Assembly (NCBI GenBank): GCA_018268515.1
Contig: JAFDWK010000078.1
Span: forward strand, 3,097-37,513
DNA length: 34,417 nt
Source: Actinomycetota bacterium
GTDB taxonomy: Bacteria; Actinomycetota; Actinomycetes; Actinomycetales; Microbacteriaceae
Direction of reading: 5' to 3'
Each line of letters starts with the position of its first letter. The first letter of the stretch is position 1. The notes under the pieces were generated by a model, which searched no databases, was not told the origin of the DNA, and saw only the letters and a program-made list of their open reading frames with translations. Positions 22,479 through 29,744 of this stretch are shown here, piece by piece. The translations under genes and the position numbers were made by a program.

Positions 22479-24008
22479 TCATCCGCAGGGGCAGGACGTG
22501 GCGGTGAGCCGCGTACCGGTCACCGGGAGCGGCGGCGCGGCGGACGCGCGCACGTAGCAGTCGCGGATGTTCGACGGGAGGTTCCCCGGATCCTCGAGCG
22601 TCGACGGCAGGATGCTGACGATCCAGAGACTGCGGTCGCCGCAGTCCGTGCCCGGCGGCGACGTCGGGACGGTCCGCAACGGGTCCAGTGCGGTGATGCG
22701 ACGGACGTCGAGGACGGTGCGGGTGCCCTTCGGAACGCCCCGGGCGATCGCTGTGGCGTAGGCGTCGTCACCGGAGGCGAGCGCGAATCCGAAGGCGACC
22801 CCGCCTTGTTCATACCGCTGCACCACGACGATGAGGTCGCCGACGTGTGCATCGCGATCGAGGTGCGCCACAACCGCCGGGAAGTCGTCCTTGCGCGTCG
22901 GCGTCACGATCACATTGCCGATCGTCGCGATCATCGGAATGACGAGGAGGGATCCGATCACGATGATCCCGGCCGTGGTCCGCTCGACGCGTCGGGCCCG
23001 CCACGCACGACCGACGAGGCCGGCGCCGGCACCGAGCAGCAGGGCCGTGCCGATCGCCGACCAGGTCACGTACCGTGCGGCGAGCACGGGGTGGAGGGTG
23101 ATCGAGACGAGATAGAGCACCGCGCTGGGCAGCATCATCGCCAGCACCGCGAATGCGGTCTCGATACGGGTGCGGCGCCAGCGCGCGAGTACCACCGCGC
23201 CCACGCCGAGCAGCGCGAGGACGAAGCTCCCGCCGACGAGACCGGCGCTCGTCGGCGGAAGCCCGGCCGCGACGGCGACGGTATTCAGGAGCGCTTCGGG
23301 CGCCGGCGGGGTGACCCAGGCGAGCTGGCCGGTCTGATCCCGTCCGGCCCACAGCAGGATGCCCGAGACCGCGACCCAGGGAATGCTCATGACCGCCCAG
23401 AGCCCCAGCGCACCCCGGCCTCGGTTCAGGAGCAGCACGATACCCGCCAGCAGCAACGGCGCGACCAGCGGTTGCATCAGGGCCGCGGCGAGGGCGCAGA
23501 TCGCGTATGCAGGCCATCCCGCCGCCGCCCGTCCGCGGCGAACGGTGTCGAGGCCGACGATCGCAAGGACGGCGAACATCGTGGCCAGTGCATAGGGCCT
23601 CGCGTTCGCGGCCTGTGCGATCAGGGCACTGTTCGTCGCCAAGGCGGATCCGGCGACGACGCCGCCGACCGGCCCGAACCATCGGCGGGCGAGCAGCGCC
23701 ACGCCGGCGACCGCAGTGGCGAATGCGAGCAGCGAAGGGATCCGCATGCCCCACTCCCACCCGGTCAGGCCGCTCAGAACATGGACGAGGGCGTAGTACG
23801 GCGCGAGCACGGCGTCGACATGGGCGGTCGCGCGGACGAGATCATCCATGCTCAGAGAGGCATAAAGGCGCGTCGCGTATTCGTCGCGCCAGAGCGGCAT
23901 GCTCGCGCTCCGCTGCACCCCCAGGATCAGCGCGACGAGTGCCGGCGCGACGACGACGATGATGCCGCGTCTTGCGACCCGTCGAGGTCGTCCGGCGTCG
24001 TCGCTCAT
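22479..24008 (-). CDS. GT-C type membrane glycosyltransferase (GT39-like)
   Basis: A 509-residue protein with about ten hydrophobic segments. The first outside loop has the acidic pair in MPLWRDEYATR (Asp42-Glu43), typical of GT-C enzymes that use lipid-phosphate sugars, and NARPYALATMFAVLAI is also typical of GT39-like proteins. The C-terminal ~120 residues form an outside domain with several cysteines (GTDCGDRSLW, IRDCYVR, TSCPCG) that may form disulfides. It follows the LacI gene by 16 nt in the same direction, so it may be co-transcribed with the galactoside regulator. Acceptor and sugar unknown. Confidence 0.75.
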   Translation of the reverse strand: MSDDAGRPRRVARRGIIVVVAPALVALILGVQRSASMPLWRDEYATRLYASLSMDDLVRATAHVDAVLAPYYALVHVLSGLTGWEWGMRIPSLLAFATAVAGVALLARRWFGPVGGVVAGSALATNSALIAQAANARPYALATMFAVLAIVGLDTVRRGRAAAGWPAYAICALAAALMQPLVAPLLLAGIVLLLNRGRGALGLWAVMSIPWVAVSGILLWAGRDQTGQLAWVTPPAPEALLNTVAVAAGLPPTSAGLVGGSFVLALLGVGAVVLARWRRTRIETAFAVLAMMLPSAVLYLVSITLHPVLAARYVTWSAIGTALLLGAGAGLVGRAWRARRVERTTAGIIVIGSLLVIPMIATIGNVIVTPTRKDDFPAVVAHLDRDAHVGDLIVVVQRYEQGGVAFGFALASGDDAYATAIARGVPKGTRTVLDVRRITALDPLRTVPTSPPGTDCGDRSLWIVSILPSTLEDPGNLPSNIRDCYVRASAAPPLPVTGTRLTATSCPCG

Positions 24009-24024
24009 CGGTCCGCGCTTCGCG

Positions 24025-25059
24025 TCACGGAGAGACGCGATGGTGGTCTCCGCAACCGCAGGAGACCCGGCGGACCAGGGCCGGAGCGAACAGCTGCTTG
24101 CTCGTCTCGGGCGCCCCGTCGACGAGGACCGCGACGGCGGCGCGTGCCATCAGCCGCACCGGTTGAGAGACCGAGGTGAGCGGCGGCCAGCTGTATTCGC
24201 CGTCCCGCGTGCCGTCGAACGAGACGATCGCGACGTCATCGGGCACGCGGATGTTCGACTCGTGCAGCGCGAGCAGGAGACCGACCGCCATCTGATCGGA
24301 GCTCACGAACATGGCCCTGGGCAGGGTGTTCGTCTCGATCAGCCAGCGGCCCGCTGCATATCCTCCCGGTTTCGTGAACGGCTCACGGACGATCGGACCG
24401 GGTTCCAGGCCCTGCTGTTCGATCGCTGCCCGCCACCCGGCCTCACGCGGATCGAGGTCACCCCCGGCGGTGATGCCGGAGACGAGGCCGACCGTGCGGT
24501 GGCCGTGAGAGGCCAGATGCTCCACCCCGAGCCGGGCGCCCTCGAACAGGTTGACGCCGATCGTGTTCACGCCGGGCATGTCGTCGAACTGGTTCATGAG
24601 CACGAACGGCACATCGCCGGGGACGAGCGCGCGCGCGTCCGGAACGGCCAGGGTGCTGCTCAGCAGCATCCCGTCGACCCGTCGGGTCACGAACTTCTCC
24701 ACCAGGCGACGTTCGCGCTCCGGCGATCTGTCGGCATTGGCCGTGAGGAGCGCGAGACCGCGTTCCTCGGCGGCGAGCTCGACCTCGTGGGTCAGATCCG
24801 CGAAGAAGGCATTGGTCGCATCGGGCACGACGATGCCGAGCATCTCGGGCGATCCGAGTCGCAGCGCCCGCGCGGCCTGATTCGGGCGATATCCGAGCAT
24901 GGCGACCGCGTCGTGCACCTTCGCGGCGGTCTGCGGGGATACCCGTTTCGAGCCGTTCAGCACGTAGCTGACGACGGCGGTGCTGACGCCCGCGAGCCGC
25001 GCCACATCGTTGCGAGTGGCGACGGACTTGGCCGATGACGATACGGGAGGCACGGACAC
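24025..25059 (-). CDS. LacI family transcriptional regulator
   Basis: A 344-residue repressor. The helix-turn-helix is ATRNDVARLAGVSTAVVSYVLNG, the hinge NQAARALRLGS, and the sugar-binding core has LGIVVPDATNAFFADL, FVSSDQMAVGLLLAL and DVAIVSFDG. GTG start at 25059, 3 nt after the TAG of the Gfo/Idh gene, with a weak GGA upstream. Very likely controls the divergent sugar-uptake/alpha-galactosidase arm through the CpG-centred sites at 26282-26376. Effector probably a galactoside or a derivative of it. Confidence 0.92.
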   Translation of the reverse strand: MSVPPVSSSAKSVATRNDVARLAGVSTAVVSYVLNGSKRVSPQTAAKVHDAVAMLGYRPNQAARALRLGSPEMLGIVVPDATNAFFADLTHEVELAAEERGLALLTANADRSPERERRLVEKFVTRRVDGMLLSSTLAVPDARALVPGDVPFVLMNQFDDMPGVNTIGVNLFEGARLGVEHLASHGHRTVGLVSGITAGGDLDPREAGWRAAIEQQGLEPGPIVREPFTKPGGYAAGRWLIETNTLPRAMFVSSDQMAVGLLLALHESNIRVPDDVAIVSFDGTRDGEYSWPPLTSVSQPVRLMARAAVAVLVDGAPETSKQLFAPALVRRVSCGCGDHHRVSP

Positions 25060-25062
25060 ATC

Positions 25063-26262
25063 CTATGAACGCGGTGCGTCGCCCAGGTCGGGGATCGCGA
25101 GCCGGACACCGCCCTGCAGCGCGGATCGATGGGCGATGATCCCCGGCATCGTGTACCGCGCAGCCTCCCAGGCGTTCACCGGAGGAAGAGTTCCGGTCGC
25201 CACGGCGACGGCGAAGTCATCGACCAGGAACTGGTGGCTGCCCTCGTGCCCGCTCGGCATGGCGCGCAGCGATTCGGGCAGACGGGACGGGTCGTGCACG
25301 AGTGAGAGCCCGGACACGAAGGCGTCTCTCAGCGCCGGGTCGACATCGGCCAGCGACGGATCATCGGCGTCGACGGTGGCTCGGGTCCTGATGAGATCGG
25401 ACACGTCCGTGTACCCCTCTTTGTCCTGCCAGACCGCTGTGGCGACCAGCTGCTCGAAACTGCCCTCGGTCCCGAAGTAGCGGAACCGGCTCTCGCGCAG
25501 ATGCGACGGGTACCCCACCCGGCGGAACTCGTTGATCCGCATCGCGCCGCCTCCGTCCAGCTCGAACAGGGCCGTGGCGTTGGAGAAGTCGTTGTCGAAC
25601 ATGCTGACTTCTCGATCGAAGACGCCATCGCCGCGGTCATCGCGGACGCCGATGCAGCTGACGCTGACGGCGTGGCCCCCGATAGCCCCGAGAACGCCGC
25701 CGACGGAGTGCGTCGGGTAGAGCATGGGGGGATAGCTGGCGGTGCTCTTCCACTCCTCGCCCCCCGAGTACTGATAGGCGGCATAGAAGCCGAGGTCCAT
25801 GTCATGGACGTAATCTCCCTCGGCGTAGAAGATCCGCCCGAATGCACCTTCCCGCCGGCGATCGCGGGCGTAGACGGTGGCCGGGTTGTAGAAGCTGGTC
25901 TCGCCCATCATGTAGATGAGGCCGGTCTCGGACACGGCGTCGACGATCGCGCGGATCTCCTCCTCGCTGACCGCCATCGGCACGGCCGAGTACACATGCT
26001 TGCCGGCCCGCAGCGCGCGCACGACGAGCGGGCCATGAGTCCATCGCTGGGTGAAGATGGCGACCGCATCCACATCGCTCTGCAGCAACGCATCGAAGCT
26101 CGGGAACGTACCGGTGAGGCCCTGCCGCGCGGCGAGACCGCTCGCGCGCTCCGTGACGACATCGGTGACGAACACGTCTCCCACGAGAGGATGCGCGGCG
26201 AACAGCTTGGCGAACTGGCCGGAGAACTGGCCGGCTCCGACGATACCGAGCGAGAAGGTCAT
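25063..26262 (-). CDS. Gfo/Idh/MocA family oxidoreductase
   Basis: A 399-residue NAD(P)-dependent sugar oxidoreductase. The Rossmann loop is LGIVGAGQFSGQFAKLF; the substrate domain has YDYVHDMDLGFY-like and PMLYPTHSVGGVLG segments. The usual EKP motif after GKHV is replaced by AVP (SAVPMA, Val94 in place of Lys), as in some family branches; this Lys normally takes part in catalysis, so the reaction may differ from simple C-3 oxidation. First gene of the minus arm of the galactoside locus, followed directly by lacI. No clear ribosome-binding site. It likely acts on the monosaccharide released by the alpha-galactosidase. Confidence 0.88.
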   Translation of the reverse strand: MTFSLGIVGAGQFSGQFAKLFAAHPLVGDVFVTDVVTERASGLAARQGLTGTFPSFDALLQSDVDAVAIFTQRWTHGPLVVRALRAGKHVYSAVPMAVSEEEIRAIVDAVSETGLIYMMGETSFYNPATVYARDRRREGAFGRIFYAEGDYVHDMDLGFYAAYQYSGGEEWKSTASYPPMLYPTHSVGGVLGAIGGHAVSVSCIGVRDDRGDGVFDREVSMFDNDFSNATALFELDGGGAMRINEFRRVGYPSHLRESRFRYFGTEGSFEQLVATAVWQDKEGYTDVSDLIRTRATVDADDPSLADVDPALRDAFVSGLSLVHDPSRLPESLRAMPSGHEGSHQFLVDDFAVAVATGTLPPVNAWEAARYTMPGIIAHRSALQGGVRLAIPDLGDAPRS

Positions 26263-26281
26263 GGGGCGAGTGTTTCACGGC

Positions 26282-26376
26282 CGGTTACACGAGTCAACAG
26301 AATTTGAAATTGACGCTTGACATGCACTGCATTCATGCAGCACACTCATCTGCATCGAGAGTTACTCGTGTAACTC
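26282..26376. promoter_or_regulatory. Divergent promoter region with two LacI-type operators
   Basis: GAGTTACTCGTGTAACTC (26359-26376) is an 18-bp near-palindrome with central CG, the LacI-family hallmark. A second copy, CGGTTACACGAGTCAACA (26282-26299), matches the reverse complement at 12 of 18 positions, also with central CG. They are 77 bp apart, one near each divergent start. TTGACA (26317-26322) is a good -35 for the plus arm; the -10 is not clear. Between lies a further inverted repeat CTGCAT-TC-ATGCAG (26327-26340). Confidence 0.7.
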
Positions 26377-26411
26377 ACCGCTTAGCAGTCACTCGGACAA
26401 CGGAGTACGAC

Positions 26412-27350
26412 ATGGCAACGACAGCCACGCTGGTGGCCGGCAGGAGCCGGAGACGGATGAAGGACGGGGTTCCTCGTCGAAACGGCCGGAGCGACCTGCG
26501 CGTCGCCCTCGTGTTCATCGCCCCCGCGATGATCGGACTGGTCGTCTTCTACCTGATCCCCACGATCCGCGGCATCTACCTGAGCTTCACCGAATACAGC
26601 ATCCTCGGCGACCCCACGTGGATCGGCACGAAGAACTACGAGCAGATCGCACAGGACCCGCTGTTCTGGAACGCGATGGTGATCACGATCGAGTACGTCG
26701 TGATCAACATCGTGCTGCAGACCGCCCTGGCCCTGGGGCTCGCGCTGCTGATGAACAAGGTCGCGAAGTCGACGTTCGTCCGCGGCGGCCTGCTCATGCC
26801 GTATCTCATGGCGAACGTCATCGCGGCGATGCTCTGGTTCTGGATGCTCGACTACAACATCGGCATCGTCAACGAGATCATCTCCGCGCTCGGATTGCCG
26901 AAGATCGCGTTCTTCGGCAACGCGGAGTGGGCGATCCCCACCCAGGCGCTGATCAACACCTGGCGGCACATGGGCTACACGGCCCTGCTGATCTTCGCCG
27001 GCCTGCAGGCCATCCCGGCCACCGTGTACGAAGCGGCCAAGATCGACGGCGCCGGACCCTTCTCCATCTTCGGGCGGATCACCCTTCCCCTGCTGCGCCC
27101 TGTGCTCGCGCTGGTGCTCGTGCTCACCGTCACCGGATCGTTCCAGCTCTTCGACACGGTCGCCGTGACGACCGCCGGCGGCCCGATCAACGCGACCCGG
27201 GTGCTGCAGTACTACATCTTCCAGAAGGCGTTCGGCGAACAGGAGTTCGGTTACGGCTCCGCCGTCGCGGTCGTCCTCTTCATCATCCTCGCGATCATCG
27301 CGTTCATCCAGATGAAGTTCCTCCGCGGCAACCAATCCGATCTGGCCTAG
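26412..27350 (+). CDS. Sugar ABC transporter permease (MalF/UgpA type)
   Basis: A 312-residue inner-membrane permease with six hydrophobic segments. It has ALVFIAPAMIGLVVFYLIPT at the start and the EAA loop EAAKIDGAGPFSIFGRITLPLLRP that contacts the ATPase. ATG 26412 is preceded by GGAG; a longer frame from 26304 is rejected as it crosses the operator. Works with the next two genes as an importer. No ATPase is encoded in the window, so it must use a shared MsmK/MalK-type subunit encoded elsewhere, as is common for such importers in Gram-positives. Confidence 0.93.
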   Translation: MATTATLVAGRSRRRMKDGVPRRNGRSDLRVALVFIAPAMIGLVVFYLIPTIRGIYLSFTEYSILGDPTWIGTKNYEQIAQDPLFWNAMVITIEYVVINIVLQTALALGLALLMNKVAKSTFVRGGLLMPYLMANVIAAMLWFWMLDYNIGIVNEIISALGLPKIAFFGNAEWAIPTQALINTWRHMGYTALLIFAGLQAIPATVYEAAKIDGAGPFSIFGRITLPLLRPVLALVLVLTVTGSFQLFDTVAVTTAGGPINATRVLQYYIFQKAFGEQEFGYGSAVAVVLFIILAIIAFIQMKFLRGNQSDLA

Positions 27351-27365
27351 GCAAAGGAGCCCATC

Positions 27366-28295
27366 ATGACCGAGACCATGACCATCGTCGCCCCCGGCCG
27401 CACGAGGCCGCGCGGAGGCCGCAGCGCGTCCCGCTGGCGCCGTGTCGTGCCGCTGATCCTGCTCATCCTCGCCCTCGCGGTGAGCATCCTGCCCTTCTAC
27501 TGGGTGCTGCGCACCTCGCTGTCCTCGAACGCGGGGCTCGTGTCCGATCCGTTGAGCCTGCTCCCCGTGGACTTCAACTTCGGCGCCTACGCCCGCGTCT
27601 TCGGCCTCCAGTCGACGCAGGAGGCGATCGCCCAGGGCGGCTCCGGCGCATCGATCAACTTCTGGCTCTACCTGCAGAACTCGACGATCTACGCGGGCAT
27701 CACGACCCTGTTCGCCGTCTTCTTCAGCTGCATGGCGGCGTATGCGTTCTCCCGCCTGCACTGGCGCGGCCGGGACCTCGTCTTCGGCATGTTCCTCGCG
27801 ACGGTCCTCATCCCTACGATCTTCACGGCACTGCCGAACTTCCTCCTCGTGCGCAACCTCGGGCTGCTGAACACGATGCTCGGCCTCGTCCTTCCCTACC
27901 TGTTCATGACGCCGTTCGCGATCTTCTTCATGCGCCAGTTCTTCCTGAACATGTCCCGCGAGGTCGAGGAAGCCGCGATGCTCGATGGCGCGAACCACTG
28001 GCGCATCTTCTTCCAGATCGTGCTGCCGAACGCGGCGGCGCCTCTGGCGACGCTCGCGCTGCTGACGTTCATGACCCAGTGGAACGACTACTTCTGGCCG
28101 CTGCTCGTCACCGACGAGAACACCCGGGTCCTGACGGTCGGTCTGGGCGTGTTCAAGTCCTCGACTCCGCAGGGTTCCCCCGACTGGGCCGGGCTCATGG
28201 CCGCCACACTTCTCTCCGCACTGCCCGTGCTCATCCTGTTCTTCATCTTCGGCAAGCGAATCGTGAACTCGATCGGCTTCAACGGCACCAAATGA
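27366..28295 (+). CDS. Sugar ABC transporter permease (MalG/UgpE type)
   Basis: A 309-residue permease with six hydrophobic segments; ILPFYWVLRTSL near the N-terminus and the EAA loop EEAAMLDGANHWRIFFQIVLPNA. AGGAG ribosome-binding site, 15 nt after the previous stop. Forms the heterodimeric pore with the upstream permease. The proteins of this type take up oligosaccharides; given the downstream GH36 gene, alpha-galactosides such as raffinose or melibiose are the likely cargo (inference). Confidence 0.93.
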   Translation: MTETMTIVAPGRTRPRGGRSASRWRRVVPLILLILALAVSILPFYWVLRTSLSSNAGLVSDPLSLLPVDFNFGAYARVFGLQSTQEAIAQGGSGASINFWLYLQNSTIYAGITTLFAVFFSCMAAYAFSRLHWRGRDLVFGMFLATVLIPTIFTALPNFLLVRNLGLLNTMLGLVLPYLFMTPFAIFFMRQFFLNMSREVEEAAMLDGANHWRIFFQIVLPNAAAPLATLALLTFMTQWNDYFWPLLVTDENTRVLTVGLGVFKSSTPQGSPDWAGLMAATLLSALPVLILFFIFGKRIVNSIGFNGTK

Positions 28296-28341
28296 ACGTC
28301 TCTCCCTCCCCTCTCACCACAATCCCGATAAGGACTGCATC

Positions 28342-29667
28342 ATGAAACTCAAGGCCATCGGCGTCATCGTTGCCGCCGCGACCGCGGCTGTCGCGCTCAC
28401 CTCCTGCAGCGGAGGCGGCGGATCGAGCAGCAGCACCGTCCAGTACTGGCTGTGGGACGCGAACCAGCTTCCCGCCTACCAGCAGTGCGCGACGGATTTC
28501 CAGAAGGCGAACCCCGGCACCACCATCAAGATCACGCAGCTCGGCTGGGACGACTACTGGACCAAGCTCAACAATGCGATGGCGGCCGGCAATGCGCCCG
28601 ACGTCTTCACCGACCACCTCGCGAAGTACCCCGACTTCATCAAGACCAAGCAGCTCCTGTCGCTGGACGACCTCAAGGTCGACTACAGCGCCTACAACGA
28701 GGGCCTGGCGGACCTGTGGGTCGGCCCCGATGGCAAGCGTTACGGCACCCCGAAGGACTGGGACACCGTCGCGATCTACTACAACAAGAAGATGGCCACG
28801 GATGCGGGCCTCACCGAAGACCAGATGAACCACCTCACCTGGAACCCCGATGACGGCGGCACCTACGGGCAGGCCATCGCCAAGCTGACGGTCGACAAGA
28901 ACGGCAAGCACGGCGACGAGCCCGGCTTCGACAAGAACAACGTCGCGGTATACGGCTTCGGCCTCAACCAGTCCGGCGGAGGCACCGGGCAGGTGCAGTG
29001 GTCGTTCCTGACGGCGACGACCGGCTGGACGCACACCGACAAGAACCCGTGGGGCACGCACTACAACTACGACGACCCGCGATTCCAGAAGACCATCGCG
29101 TGGTGGGCCGGGCTCGTCGACAAGGGCTACATGGCCAAGCTCGAGACCACGGTCGGTTCGAATGCGGCCGACACGTTCGGCGCCGGCAAGTCGGCGATCA
29201 ACGTCAACGGCGACTGGATGCTCGGCCAGTTCAGCAGCTACAAGGGCATCGACCTCGGCATCGCGCCGACGCCGGTCGGCCCGAACGGCAAGAGCATGTC
29301 GATGTTCAACGGCCTGGCCGACTCGATCTGGGCGGGCACGAAGAACCCCGAGGGCTCGAAGAAGTGGGTGACCTATCTCGCTTCCGCGGCGTGCCAGGAC
29401 GTCGTCGGCACCAAGGGCGTCGTGTTCCCGGCCACCAAGTCGGGAACCGACAAGGCCATGGCCGCCTTCAAGGCGAAGGGCCTGGACGTCAGTGCGTTCA
29501 CCTCCCACGTGACGGACAAGACGACCTTCCTGTTCCCGATCACCGACAACGCCGCCAAGATCGACGGGATCATGACCCCGGCGATGGACGCGGTCGTGTC
29601 CGGCCAGGCCAAGGCGAGTTCGCTCACCGCGGCCAATGATCAGGTCAACGCCCTCTTCAAGAAGTGA
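28342..29667 (+). CDS. Sugar ABC transporter substrate-binding lipoprotein
   Basis: A 441-residue solute-binding protein. Lipoprotein signal MKLKAIGVIVAAATAAVALTSC with Cys22, a Gly/Ser linker, then the SBP_bac_1 fold (VQYWLWDANQLPAYQQCATD; NAPDVFTDHLAKYPDF; YGTPKDWDTVAIYYNKKM; SAINVNGDWMLGQF). AAGGA lies upstream of ATG. Aromatic-rich regions (WSFLTATTGWTHTDKNPWG) suit a sugar site. Third gene of the plus arm. A strong hairpin follows immediately, which would let this protein be made in excess of the downstream enzyme. Confidence 0.93.
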   Translation: MKLKAIGVIVAAATAAVALTSCSGGGGSSSSTVQYWLWDANQLPAYQQCATDFQKANPGTTIKITQLGWDDYWTKLNNAMAAGNAPDVFTDHLAKYPDFIKTKQLLSLDDLKVDYSAYNEGLADLWVGPDGKRYGTPKDWDTVAIYYNKKMATDAGLTEDQMNHLTWNPDDGGTYGQAIAKLTVDKNGKHGDEPGFDKNNVAVYGFGLNQSGGGTGQVQWSFLTATTGWTHTDKNPWGTHYNYDDPRFQKTIAWWAGLVDKGYMAKLETTVGSNAADTFGAGKSAINVNGDWMLGQFSSYKGIDLGIAPTPVGPNGKSMSMFNGLADSIWAGTKNPEGSKKWVTYLASAACQDVVGTKGVVFPATKSGTDKAMAAFKAKGLDVSAFTSHVTDKTTFLFPITDNAAKIDGIMTPAMDAVVSGQAKASSLTAANDQVNALFKK

Positions 29668-29672
29668 CCGCC

Positions 29673-29709
29673 GAAGGGCACGGCGGCCGAGGCGGCCGCC
29701 GTGCCCTTC
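29673..29709 (+). terminator. Strong hairpin after the binding-protein gene
   Basis: Perfect 16-bp GC-rich stem (29673-29688 with 29694-29709, core GGGCACGGCGGCC) and a 5-nt loop, 5 nt after the stop codon. No T-run. Placed inside the operon it probably stabilises the upstream message or ends most transcripts before the alpha-galactosidase gene. Confidence 0.75.
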
Positions 29710-29744
29710 CGTACGACAGACAGACCGACAGACGAGAAAGATCC

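Noticed and set aside
22371-24179. 602-codon plus-strand frame
   Set aside because: Opposite the glycosyltransferase; Arg/Gly/Asp-rich shadow without domains.
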